From positions 209,644-273,643 of the forward strand of contig NZ_FOJW01000005.1 in assembly GCF_900112045.1 (NCBI RefSeq): a stretch of 64,000 nt of DNA, given 5' to 3'. This stretch comes from Lentibacillus halodurans (GTDB taxonomy: Bacteria; Bacillota; Bacilli; Bacillales; Amphibacillaceae). This document shows, in pieces, positions 16,975 through 25,614 of this stretch. Made by a program: the position numbers and the translations under genes. A model generated the notes under the pieces. It had not been told where the DNA came from, did no database searches, and was given only the letters and a program-made list of their open reading frames with translations. Position 1 is the first letter of the stretch, and each line of letters begins with the position of its first letter.

Positions 16975-18387
16975 ATGAATCAAGTATTGTCATTAGGGAA
17001 AGTGCTTACATTGTTGTTTGTATCTTTTTTAGTGGTACTAGGCGGGGTACTTTATCTTGATGCGCCAACTAACATAATTCTTATTTTGGCAGGTATGTCA
17101 GTTATTATTCTATCTATGATATGGGGCATAAAATGGCAGGCTATTGAAGATGATTTAATGGAAACGTTAAAGTCAATGTTTAAGCCCATATTAATACTGT
17201 TGGCAGTTGGGATGTTAACGGGCTCTTGGATGTTATCTGGAACGATTCCTTTAATTATATATTATGGATTGTTAAGTATCGATCCGCTATTTTTTTTAGT
17301 TATCACGGCAATCATTTGTGCGGTCATGTCTGTTATGGCTGGGACATCGTGGGGAACAATAGGTACGGTAGGGGTTGCATTAATGGGTGTTTCTATTGGC
17401 CTTGGGATACCTGTTGAGTACACTGCCGGTTCAATTGTGGTAGGTGCCTTTTTTGGAGACAAACTTTCACCTTTATCAGATACCACTGTCATGGCATCTG
17501 CTATGGCAGACGTTAATATAATCGATCATATAAAACATATGCTTTGGACAACGATACCAGGATTTGTGATTTCATTAGTGCTGTATTTTATTTTGGGAAT
17601 TCAATATGGCGGTGGAACGGAACAGCAGGAAAATATTAATATGATTGTAAATACACTTCAAGAGAATTTTAATCTAAATCCGATATTGATTATTCCGCCT
17701 TTTATTATTTTAACATTGATTTATTTCAAGAAGCCAACATTACCCGCATTTGCAGCAGGTATTATAGCAGGCGTATTGCTGGCAATTATTTTTCAAGGAA
17801 GTACCCTTTTAGAGTTTATTAATGTATTAGAGAATGGGTATATTAGTTCTACCGATATTCCTCTAGTGGATGAAATATTGCAAAGAGGCGGCTTAGCAAG
17901 CATGTTGGGTACTGTTTCACTTCTAATAGGTGCAGCAATCTTCGGGTCACCATTAAAGACAGCTGGAGTTATATCTACTTTACTTGATAAAATTATGCAT
18001 GCGGCCAAAAATTCAAAAACAATCATGACATCCACTCTGGGTTTGCACGGGTTACTTTTTACAATAACGGGAAGTTACTATGTCACATATGCAGTTTTAG
18101 GGCCGATTATAAGTCCTTTATATGATAAGTACAAACTTTATCGTAAAAATTGGTCGAGAACCATGGAGGATACCGGTACTACTTTGTCTCCAATGATACC
18201 CTGGGGAGTAACAGGCGCATTTATTGTGGATACACTTGAAGTTTCAACAGGGGAGTTTATTTTATATGCACCTATGACCTATCTTGGAATAATATTTGCT
18301 CTAATTTATATTTACACTGGTGTGGGTGTTCCTAAAAAGAAATCTCAAGATGGTGAATCTGTGAAAGCGGATGTCAAAGTGAATTAA
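16975..18387 (+). CDS. NhaC family Na+/H+ antiporter (copy 1)
   Basis: A 470-residue, roughly 11-helix membrane protein. Family marks are GTSWGTIGTVGVALMG, the GAFFGDKLSPLSDTT motif (about residues 158-172) and WTTIPG. NhaC relatives exchange Na+ for H+, and some exchange organic acids (for example malate/lactate). Start ATG behind AAGGGGGGAG. A homologue is encoded on the minus strand at 32833; both lie near an M14 peptidase. In this catabolic setting a solute/Na+ role is as likely as pH control. A palindromic operator suggests specific regulation. Confidence 0.88.
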   Translation: MNQVLSLGKVLTLLFVSFLVVLGGVLYLDAPTNIILILAGMSVIILSMIWGIKWQAIEDDLMETLKSMFKPILILLAVGMLTGSWMLSGTIPLIIYYGLLSIDPLFFLVITAIICAVMSVMAGTSWGTIGTVGVALMGVSIGLGIPVEYTAGSIVVGAFFGDKLSPLSDTTVMASAMADVNIIDHIKHMLWTTIPGFVISLVLYFILGIQYGGGTEQQENINMIVNTLQENFNLNPILIIPPFIILTLIYFKKPTLPAFAAGIIAGVLLAIIFQGSTLLEFINVLENGYISSTDIPLVDEILQRGGLASMLGTVSLLIGAAIFGSPLKTAGVISTLLDKIMHAAKNSKTIMTSTLGLHGLLFTITGSYYVTYAVLGPIISPLYDKYKLYRKNWSRTMEDTGTTLSPMIPWGVTGAFIVDTLEVSTGEFILYAPMTYLGIIFALIYIYTGVGVPKKKSQDGESVKADVKVN

Positions 18388-18589
18388 CACACGAATCATT
18401 TATTTTCCAGGAGTTTCCGTTGAATTTTATGCGGGTAATTTGTGGATTTGATACCGATAATTGGATGAAGATCTATAATCTCATAAAAGCCAATGTCCAG
18501 CTTTTACAAACTATTAAAATCAATTAATACGAGTGAAAAAGATTGAACATAAACGTTTGTTTTTTTGGTAACCCATAAGGGGGGGACCC

Positions 18590-19216
18590 ATGCGACACCA
18601 ATACAATTTTAATCCACAAACAGCTTCAAAGCTTTTGGAACTTAATAAATTATTAACGCAGTCTCTGAAATTAGAAAGCGTATTGCAAAATGTTATAGCG
18701 GCTGCCAGTGAATTAATAGAGATAGCTGATACGTTTATCGTTTATCTTTATGATGAATCGGCAGATAAACTTAAGTTAGCTGAAGGCAAAGGCATTCATG
18801 AAGAGTCATTAAAAAAAGTTGCTTTTGATCCGGGAGAGTCAATAGCCGGGAAAGTGTTTAGGGATAGAGAACCTAAACTGTTTACGTCCGAACAGGAAAT
18901 TGATCGCTATATGAGCAACATGTCGAAAGTGAATTATCGGTATTATTACAAAGGGGTATATAAACAAAAAATCAAAAGTGCTTTTTGTGTGCCTATATTA
19001 AATCGAAATCGTTGTCTTGGTGTCCTTGTAGTCGATAATTTTAAGGAGAATGGCATTTTTGCAGAGGAAGATATGCAAGTCATCCGTGTGGTTGCCGAGC
19101 AAAGTGCGATTGCTATCGAGAATTCAAACGTCTATCACAATCTGAAAGAAAAAAATGATTTGTTAGCCCAATCTATTTCAATTCATACCAAATATTATCG
19201 GTTGATGGGGGGATGA
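18590..19216 (+). CDS. GAF-domain N-terminal half of a PucR/CdaR-type regulator
   Basis: A 208-residue protein: a GAF sensor domain over about residues 25-180 (LNRNRCLGVLVVDN, VVAEQSAIAIENS) then a short helix that ends abruptly in LMGG. The downstream gene begins exactly where this stops and carries the rest of what is normally one ~540-residue regulator. The junction is a run of six G (19207-19212); one additional G would join both frames as LMGG-MNEIIS. So it is either a frameshift (mutation or sequence error) or an arrangement where ATGA coupling makes two chains. Start ATG follows AAGGGGGGG. Confidence 0.75.
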   Translation: MRHQYNFNPQTASKLLELNKLLTQSLKLESVLQNVIAAASELIEIADTFIVYLYDESADKLKLAEGKGIHEESLKKVAFDPGESIAGKVFRDREPKLFTSEQEIDRYMSNMSKVNYRYYYKGVYKQKIKSAFCVPILNRNRCLGVLVVDNFKENGIFAEEDMQVIRVVAEQSAIAIENSNVYHNLKEKNDLLAQSISIHTKYYRLMGG

Positions 19217-20208
19217 ATGAAATTATTTCCCTGCTGGAATCATTAATTGATTCAAAAGTAGCCCATTATCCGACAAATCATTATGAAGAAGATCAAACAG
19301 TTTTCCCTATAAAACGCGGCAATGAAGTTTTGGGTATTTTGAAGCTGGATCAACCGTTTAACGAATTTAGCAGAATCGACCAAGTTGCTATAGAGAATGC
19401 AAGTTTAGCTATAGCAATCGATTTAATGAAAGATCATGCATTACTTGAAAACGAGCTGCAATTCCGTGAAGAAGTTTTTAATCAGATGATAGAGGGTATT
19501 TCGGAAAAAGATATTCACCGTATTATTCATTATTTTAACTGGGATGAAGATTGGCACGTACAGTGCATGATTATTGAAGGTAATGATGAACCATTATGGC
19601 GGAACGATCAAATCAAAGATAAGGAAAGGCTTGTCAGATCGATAGAACACATGATCACCGATATCTGTGGTCATAGTTTAATATTAACACAAGCTTTTCA
19701 ATTAATTGTGATTTTCCCCTCATTGCATGTCGATACTACGCATAATATCATAAAAAATATAAAATCCATCTGTAGAACAGCGAACCAGCTCCTTTTTGGT
19801 GTGGGTCGGCAGACAACAATACACCATATAGCAACTTCTTACCAAGAAGCTATCCGTTCGATTGGTTATGCCAAGTCAAGTCAAGATGTCAATATTGTAG
19901 AATATGCAAAGCTTGGAGCGGAACGATTATTGCATAATATTGATGATTCTACGGCTGACTTGTTTATCCGGGACAAACTCGGCAAACTTCTTATTAAAGA
20001 TCGTGTTCTTCTGGACACACTTAAAGCATTTGCCAACCATCATAAGCAGCATAATGAAACCGCAGCGTATCTTCATATTCATGTTAATACACTTTATTAT
20101 CGGCTCAAAAGAATAGAAGCGTTACTTGATATCAATTTAAAAAATGAACAAGACTGGTTTGATATCGTCATCGCTTTACGACTATTTGTGGCGAGCAACA
20201 AAAATTAA
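19213..20208 (+). CDS. PucR/CdaR-type C-terminal half with DNA-binding HTH
   Basis: 331 residues. The middle resembles the diverged GGDEF-like domain of CdaR regulators; the C terminus is the HTH_30 type DNA-binding domain (TAAYLHIHVNTLYYRLKRIE, near residues 280-299). Such regulators activate sugar-acid, purine or amino-acid catabolic genes next to them, here aldehyde dehydrogenase and dehydrogenase genes. The ATG overlaps the stop of the GAF gene (ATGA), and there is no good separate ribosome binding site beyond the G run itself, which favours an original fusion with the preceding frame. Confidence 0.8.
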   Translation: MNEIISLLESLIDSKVAHYPTNHYEEDQTVFPIKRGNEVLGILKLDQPFNEFSRIDQVAIENASLAIAIDLMKDHALLENELQFREEVFNQMIEGISEKDIHRIIHYFNWDEDWHVQCMIIEGNDEPLWRNDQIKDKERLVRSIEHMITDICGHSLILTQAFQLIVIFPSLHVDTTHNIIKNIKSICRTANQLLFGVGRQTTIHHIATSYQEAIRSIGYAKSSQDVNIVEYAKLGAERLLHNIDDSTADLFIRDKLGKLLIKDRVLLDTLKAFANHHKQHNETAAYLHIHVNTLYYRLKRIEALLDINLKNEQDWFDIVIALRLFVASNKN

Positions 20209-20263
20209 ATGGAATCTTTGTTGCCCGCCACATTTATTTGTACAATTTTAATTATTATAATGA

Positions 20264-20277
20264 TTAAAACGCTTACA
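20264..20277 (+). promoter_or_regulatory. Candidate catabolite-responsive element (cre)
   Basis: TTAAAACGCTTACA differs from the CcpA consensus TGWAANCGNTNWCA at one position and lies just before the aldehyde dehydrogenase ribosome binding site, where a roadblock would act. Confidence 0.5.
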
Positions 20278-20289
20278 AGGAGGACACTG

Positions 20290-21741
20290 ATGACAACGAC
20301 ATATTCTAACTATATTGATGGGACTTGGATTTCATCCGTAACCGGTGAACTGTTTTCAAGTATTAACCCTGCTCAAACAGAAGATATTCTTGGTTATTTT
20401 CAGGCATCAAATGAAGCGGATGTTGAAAAAGCGATTGCTGCTGGTGAACGTTCCTTTCCGGAATGGTCTGGAATCGCTGCGCCTAAACGTGGAGAGGTAA
20501 TATTTCGGTTAATTCAGCTCCTTGAAGAACAACAAGATGAATTGGCAACTTTGATTACAAAAGAGGTAGGGAAGACATATCATGATGCTCAGGGTGAAGT
20601 GAAGAAAACAATTGAAGCCATGAAACAGTTCAGTGGAGAGGCGACACGTCTTGATGGTGAAACAGTACCATCCCAGGATAGTGATATTTTTGCTTACACA
20701 GTACGAGAGCCACTGGGGGTGGTTGGTGTGGTTGCACCATATAATTTCCCACTTGGTATCGGCATATGGAAAATTGCGCCTTCCATTATTGCCGGTAATA
20801 CGGTTGTTTTTAAACCTGCAAGTAACACGTCATTAATTAGTGTTAAAATGATTGAATTGCTCGAGAAGGCAGGTGTTCCGGCTGGTGTGGTCAACATGGT
20901 GACAGGTTCAGGAAGTGTGATAGGCAAGGTGCTTGGCAATCATCCAAAAATAAAAGGAGTGTCGTTTACCGGTTCTACTGAAGTAGGTCTTTCGTTAGGA
21001 AAATCAGTAACCAATAGAGGGGCACGGATGCAGGCAGAGATGGGAGGTAAGAACCCGTCTATTATTCTGGAGGATACCGATATTAATGAGACCATTGAAA
21101 ATATTGTTATAAGCGGGTTTTTGGATAATGGTCAGCGATGTACAGGAACAAGTCGTCTGATTGTACCAAAGTCAATCGCAAAAGAAGTGACTGAAAAGCT
21201 AGTAGCTAAAGCCAATTCACTCAATATTGGGAACGGTTTTGGGCAGAACGTGGATAACGGTCCGGTTATTGATGAAAATCAGCTGAATACGTATTTGCAC
21301 TATGTGGATGTTTCCATTAATGAAGGTGCCGTTTTAGAGTGTGGTGGCAAACGTTTAACCGATCATGGCAGGGATAAAGGCTATTTTGTTGCACCTACAG
21401 TATTCAGCAATGTTACTTCGGAGCATACCATTTTTCATGAAGAAATCTTTGCGCCAGTAATTGCGATCATTGAAGCTGATTCCTATGAGGACGCCTTGAC
21501 CATTGCGAATGACAGTGATTTTGGATTGTCCTCGACGATTTATACAAATGATCTGAAGAAAGCCATGCATTTTGTTCGAAATATTGAGTCAGGTGTGACG
21601 CATGTCAACATACCATCCAATTATTTCGAAAATCAATATCCGTTTGGAGGAAAAAAGTCATCCAGCATAGGCCCCCGTGAACAAGGATCTACAGCACTTG
21701 ATTTTTGGACAGATTACAAGACAGTTTATATAAAAGCGTAG
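20290..21741 (+). CDS. NAD(P)-dependent aldehyde dehydrogenase (2-oxoglutarate-semialdehyde dehydrogenase-like)
   Basis: Oxidises a small aldehyde to the acid. ALDH landmarks: PYNFPLGIGIWKIAPSI, FTGSTEVG (cofactor loop), the general-base glutamate in MQAEMGGKNP and the catalytic cysteine in GQRCTGTSR (near residue 290). The overall look is closest to YcbD/GucD-type dehydrogenases of sugar-acid pathways, but the substrate is not certain. The frame is open from 20209, but ATG 20290 behind ACAAGGAGG gives the family-typical start (483 residues). The hydroxyacid dehydrogenase follows 14 bases later. Confidence 0.87.
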   Translation: MTTTYSNYIDGTWISSVTGELFSSINPAQTEDILGYFQASNEADVEKAIAAGERSFPEWSGIAAPKRGEVIFRLIQLLEEQQDELATLITKEVGKTYHDAQGEVKKTIEAMKQFSGEATRLDGETVPSQDSDIFAYTVREPLGVVGVVAPYNFPLGIGIWKIAPSIIAGNTVVFKPASNTSLISVKMIELLEKAGVPAGVVNMVTGSGSVIGKVLGNHPKIKGVSFTGSTEVGLSLGKSVTNRGARMQAEMGGKNPSIILEDTDINETIENIVISGFLDNGQRCTGTSRLIVPKSIAKEVTEKLVAKANSLNIGNGFGQNVDNGPVIDENQLNTYLHYVDVSINEGAVLECGGKRLTDHGRDKGYFVAPTVFSNVTSEHTIFHEEIFAPVIAIIEADSYEDALTIANDSDFGLSSTIYTNDLKKAMHFVRNIESGVTHVNIPSNYFENQYPFGGKKSSSIGPREQGSTALDFWTDYKTVYIKA

Positions 21742-21755
21742 AAAGGGATTGTCAT

Positions 21756-22649
21756 ATGAAAAAAGCAGGAATAATAGGCTGTGGTCTGATGGGAAGCGGT
21801 ATTGCACGGAATTTATTAAAGCATTACGACGATGTGTATGTTTATGATATTGATCAGAGGGCTGTTGAAAACCTTCAAAAGAATGGGGCCATTGCCGTCG
21901 ATCGACCAGACGTGCTGGCAGAAGAAACAGATTTTCTGATTTTATCATTGCCTACACCGAAATTGATCGAAAAAACGGTAATGGATAAGGAAAACGGTAT
22001 TATTCATGTTATGAAAAATGGCGCGTTTATTTTGGATATGAGTACCAATGATGTTCAAATGACAAGAAAACTGTATCATGCGGCGAAGAGCCATGGCGTT
22101 GACTTTTTTGATTGCCCATTAAGCGGTGGCCCTGAACGTGCAGCGAATGGGACTTTAACCATTATGGTCGGAGGAGATGATAAATCATTTCCATCAATTT
22201 TACCTGTTCTGCAATCCGTTGGCGATCATATCGAATATATCGGTGATATTGGATCGGGGCAAATAGTCAAGCTTTGTCATAACATGGTGGTTGGTGGTGT
22301 GATTACGTTATTAAGTGAAGCATTTATGACTGGTGAGAAAGCTGGTGTATCAAAAGAAAAGCTCGCCTCCATATTGCAAAAAGGTTCGGCGCATACACGT
22401 GCAATGGACGTGTTTGGGACGAACATTCTCGATCATACATTTGAAGATGTCAAATTTTCGTTAGCTAATATGAGCAAGGATATTCAGTTATATCGCAGTC
22501 TTACAGAACAGAATCAATTACCCGCATTTGCAAGCCACAACGTTCACCACCTTTTCCATTTAGCCAATGATCAAGGGAAAGGTATTTTGGATTCTTCGGC
22601 CATTTATCAGCTGTTAAGTGAGTTGGAAGAGGGAGCAGTCAAACATTAA
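21756..22649 (+). CDS. NAD(P)-dependent beta-hydroxyacid dehydrogenase (HIBADH/GarR family)
   Basis: 297 residues interconverting a 3-hydroxyacid and its semialdehyde (3-hydroxyisobutyrate or tartronate semialdehyde type). Seen: cofactor loop GCGLMGSGIA (residues 8-17), substrate-binding motif CPLSGGPERAANGTL, and the catalytic lysine in GSGQIVKLCHN (about residue 173). An in-frame ATG exists further upstream, but ATG 21756 behind GAAAGGG starts exactly at the Rossmann fold. Pairing with an aldehyde dehydrogenase fits removal of a semialdehyde. A relic of its last codons sits at 13689. Confidence 0.87.
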   Translation: MKKAGIIGCGLMGSGIARNLLKHYDDVYVYDIDQRAVENLQKNGAIAVDRPDVLAEETDFLILSLPTPKLIEKTVMDKENGIIHVMKNGAFILDMSTNDVQMTRKLYHAAKSHGVDFFDCPLSGGPERAANGTLTIMVGGDDKSFPSILPVLQSVGDHIEYIGDIGSGQIVKLCHNMVVGGVITLLSEAFMTGEKAGVSKEKLASILQKGSAHTRAMDVFGTNILDHTFEDVKFSLANMSKDIQLYRSLTEQNQLPAFASHNVHHLFHLANDQGKGILDSSAIYQLLSELEEGAVKH

Positions 22650-22747
22650 AATCAAATAAGTGTGATGTTTTCTAAAGGTTTCCCCTGTAAATATCTGAAC
22701 ATTTGTATTAGTATAAGTATTAATAATTAAACTGAGGGAGTGATAAA

Positions 22748-23950
22748 ATGGAACAATTATTCAGTAAATTGGATGCGGTATTTGATGAAATGGTAAACAT
22801 ACGCCAACATCTTCATCAGCACCCTGAGCTGTCTTTTAAAGAAGAGAAAACGGCAGCATATATTGCCAATTTCCATAAGGAGTTAGGTCATGATGTCCGC
22901 ACCAATGTAGGGGGTAATGGGGTTTTGGCATATCTAAAGGGAGAAAAGCCAGGTCCTACAGTTGCTATACGTGCAGACTTTGACGCACTTCCAATACATG
23001 AGCAAACCGATGTTCCGTTTAAATCCGTTTATGACGGGGTTATGCATGCTTGTGGTCATGACGGGCATACAGCAGCTTTATTAGGTCTTGCAAAAGTGCT
23101 GAATGGAATGAATTCAGAAATAGAAGGCACAATTGTTTTTCTCCACCAACATGCCGAAGAGCTTCCGCCCGGGGGAGCTATTTCCATGATTGAAGATGGC
23201 TGTCTTGATGATGTGGATGTCATATTTGGTACCCATTTACAAGCACAAATGCCGCTTGGTGAGATTGGGTATCGATCAGGTGCGCTTCAGGCAGCCCCAG
23301 ATCGATTTGATATTACAATTCAAGGTGAAGGAGGACATGGGGCGTATCCGCATAATACAAAAGACAGTATTGTTATTGGCGGGCAGCTTATCAATAATTT
23401 ACAGCAAATTGTCAGCAGGAGGGTAGATCCGCTTGATTCAGCGGTTGTATCTATTTGTAACTTTGAAGCAAAGAATTCTTATAATGTCATTGCGGATACC
23501 GCTGAATTAACGGGGACTGTCCGTACGTTTAAAGAAGAAACTCGAACCTTCATTGAGAAAGAGATAGAAGAAGTGATTAAGGGAACATGCCAAGTCTCTG
23601 GTGCCAATTATCAGTATACGTATACACGTGGATATCCAACGCTTGTGAATCACGAAGAGGAAACAACATTTGCTGCAGAAGCTGCCCAGAATGTTCCGGG
23701 TGTTGAAAAAGTTACTGAGACACCGCCAATTATGGGTGGTGAAGACTACGCTTTTTACCTGCAGTACGTTAAAGGAACCTTCTTTTTTACAGGTGCCAAA
23801 AATCCAGAGTGGGAAAAAGCGTATCCGCACCATCATCCTAAATTTGATATTGATGAGAGGGCATTGCTGACAGCTGCGAAGGTTCTCGGGAAAACTGCAT
23901 TGCTATATATGGAAGAACATTCAAGTGATTCGTTGAATGAAGCTGGTTGA
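22748..23950 (+). CDS. M20 family metallo-amidohydrolase (N-acyl amino acid hydrolase-like)
   Basis: 400-residue cytosolic di-metal hydrolase cleaving an N-acyl amino acid or similar amide. Metal-site motifs: HACGHDGHTA (about residues 103-112), the HAEELPPGG segment with the catalytic glutamate pair, and HGAYPH, typical of the amidohydrolase (hippurate/IAA-amino acid) branch of M20. ATG behind GAGGGAGTG. The adjacent two-gene membrane protein may be its transporter. A broken near-identical copy is at 13832-14829. Confidence 0.9.
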   Translation: MEQLFSKLDAVFDEMVNIRQHLHQHPELSFKEEKTAAYIANFHKELGHDVRTNVGGNGVLAYLKGEKPGPTVAIRADFDALPIHEQTDVPFKSVYDGVMHACGHDGHTAALLGLAKVLNGMNSEIEGTIVFLHQHAEELPPGGAISMIEDGCLDDVDVIFGTHLQAQMPLGEIGYRSGALQAAPDRFDITIQGEGGHGAYPHNTKDSIVIGGQLINNLQQIVSRRVDPLDSAVVSICNFEAKNSYNVIADTAELTGTVRTFKEETRTFIEKEIEEVIKGTCQVSGANYQYTYTRGYPTLVNHEEETTFAAEAAQNVPGVEKVTETPPIMGGEDYAFYLQYVKGTFFFTGAKNPEWEKAYPHHHPKFDIDERALLTAAKVLGKTALLYMEEHSSDSLNEAG

Positions 23951-23964
23951 TCCTGATTACTCAA

Positions 23965-23994
23965 AGGAGCCTCTTTTGGGCTCCTGTTTTTATA
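23965..23994 (+). terminator. Terminator after the M20 hydrolase
   Basis: AGGAGCC / GGCTCCT perfect stem, seven-base loop, then GTTTTTAT. Confidence 0.85.
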
Positions 23995-24040
23995 AAAAAG
24001 CAGTTTTGAAGCGATTTAAACGACAGGGGGAGATAATGGA

Positions 24041-24856
24041 ATGGCTGAACAGGTGATTAATATGTGGAAAGACTGGCGCTTACATTTGATTGTATTTTTA
24101 ATTGTTATCGTAACAGAATTTATAGGAACACATGAAATTTCCCTAGGCCCAGGTGTTATTTTGTTATTACCTATGTTATATGCTGTCATTATAGGAATTA
24201 GCATATATTTCACACCATTGATAAAGGAAAAACAATCGATTAATGCAGAGCCGCTCGTATTTATATCGGTAACACTTCTTATTGCAAAATTCGGTGTACA
24301 AGCAGGTCCTGCATTGCCGGAATTAATTGAAGCGGGAGCAGCTATCGTACTGCAGGAGCTGGGAAATTTGGGAACCATTTTTTTGGCACTTCCACTTGCA
24401 CTTTTTCTAGGATTAAAGCGTGAAAGTATTGGCATGACCCACTCGGTAGGCCGGGAACCGAATTTGGCGCTTATCACTGATAAATATGGTTTGTCTTCAC
24501 CGGAGGGTCGCGGTGTTATGGCTATTTATATTTTTGGTACCGTATTTGGATCTGTTTTTATGGGGCTTGCTTCTGGTCTGTTGGCGACCATTACCCCTCT
24601 GCACCCGTATTCCTTTGCAATGGCAACAGGGGTGGGAAGCGGCAGTTTGGCTGCAGCTTCACTGGGACCGCTTGTTGCTGCATTTCCTGAAATGAGCGAT
24701 ACGATTACTGCATTTTCTGGTGCGAGTAATCTTCTTACATCTGTAACGGGGCTGTACGCTAGTATTATTATTGGATTACCTTTAACGGAAAAGCTGTATA
24801 AAGTCTTGACGAGAAGAAAAAATGATGATTCCGGCAATCAATCAAAGGTGGTGTAA
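24041..24856 (+). CDS. DUF3100-type integral membrane protein
   Basis: 271 residues, about seven or eight hydrophobic helices, with the conserved GVGSGSLAAASLGPL and MTHSVGREPNLALITDKYG segments that I associate with DUF3100 membrane proteins. No biochemical role is established that I know of. Start ATG 24041 has CAGGGGG ten bases upstream. Its stop overlaps the next ATG (TAATG) and both follow an M20 hydrolase, so the pair may form a two-component transporter for the hydrolase substrate (inference). Confidence 0.65.
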   Translation: MAEQVINMWKDWRLHLIVFLIVIVTEFIGTHEISLGPGVILLLPMLYAVIIGISIYFTPLIKEKQSINAEPLVFISVTLLIAKFGVQAGPALPELIEAGAAIVLQELGNLGTIFLALPLALFLGLKRESIGMTHSVGREPNLALITDKYGLSSPEGRGVMAIYIFGTVFGSVFMGLASGLLATITPLHPYSFAMATGVGSGSLAAASLGPLVAAFPEMSDTITAFSGASNLLTSVTGLYASIIIGLPLTEKLYKVLTRRKNDDSGNQSKVV

Positions 24857-25314
24857 TGATGCTGAAAAGTGTTCAAGAATGGAGTTTGCTCTTTATTATT
24901 ATTGGGTTTACGATCATCATAGGGAATTGGATTGGATACGGCATTATGCCACTTGAAGCAGTGCCTGGGGTTATTGTTTTGGCACTTATCAGTTTGATGG
25001 GCTTGATGATCCACAAACTTGTCAATTACGATAAAATACCGAGCATTGCCTATATCGGTATTTTGGCGTTCATCCTAACAATTCCTGGTGTTCCTGGTTC
25101 AGAAATGATTGTTAACTGGACATCCCAGGTGAATCTATTAGCTATAGCGACACCTATTTTAGCATACGCCGGAATTTCAATTGGCCGTTCATGGACAGAT
25201 TTTGTTAAATTAGGCTGGAAAACAGTTGTCGTTGGTATGTGTGTGTTACTTGGGACATTCTTAGGATCTGCTATCGTAGCCGAAATTATTCTAAGGTTTC
25301 AGGGCGTTATTTAG
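24856..25314 (+). CDS. Small integral membrane protein, partner of the DUF3100-type gene
   Basis: 152 residues with about five hydrophobic helices and no soluble domain; I do not recognise a named family. It contains a conserved-looking GISIGRSWTDFVKLGWK loop. One-base overlap with the preceding gene implies coupled translation. Remnants of its 3' end occur twice elsewhere (14818-14990 and 32527-32606), so this gene and its neighbours have been copied repeatedly. Confidence 0.65.
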   Translation: MMLKSVQEWSLLFIIIGFTIIIGNWIGYGIMPLEAVPGVIVLALISLMGLMIHKLVNYDKIPSIAYIGILAFILTIPGVPGSEMIVNWTSQVNLLAIATPILAYAGISIGRSWTDFVKLGWKTVVVGMCVLLGTFLGSAIVAEIILRFQGVI

Positions 25315-25384
25315 AGAAATATTTAACTAACGTTATGTCACGTTTTATTTTTCTTCTTGAATCACTGATAAACTTTTGGGTTTG

Positions 25385-25416
25385 AGACTGTCTTCATATA
25401 TGACAGTCTTTTTTTT
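25385..25416 (+). terminator. Terminator after the two-gene membrane protein
   Basis: AGACTGTC / GACAGTCT stem with nine-base loop, then eight or more T. Confidence 0.9.
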
Positions 25417-25529
25417 ATGTTGCTGATAGAATGGGGGAGGTGGCAGCTAGATGAAACAATCCCGCTATTCTCAGGGATGCTAGCCGATTCGGTCTGATAG
25501 AAGAGGTTATACGTGATGAAAATAGTTAT

Positions 25530-25558
25530 TTGAATAATAAGTATATACCGATTATAAT
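25530..25558 (+). promoter_or_regulatory. Promoter of the 5-oxoprolinase operon
   Basis: TTGAAT (25530-25535), 17-base spacer, consensus TATAAT (25553-25558), 57 bases before the ATG. Confidence 0.75.
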
Positions 25559-25614
25559 TATCTTTATCATTTTAAAAGTGAACTGTTATAAATATACAAA
25601 TTCAGGAGGGGAAT

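Noticed and set aside
18540..18560. GAACATAAACGTTTG as another TetR-type operator
   Set aside because: Imperfect symmetry and only a partial match to the palindrome at 8355.
24016..24477. 153-codon frame on the minus strand
   Set aside because: Antisense shadow of the DUF3100-type membrane gene; no start signal.
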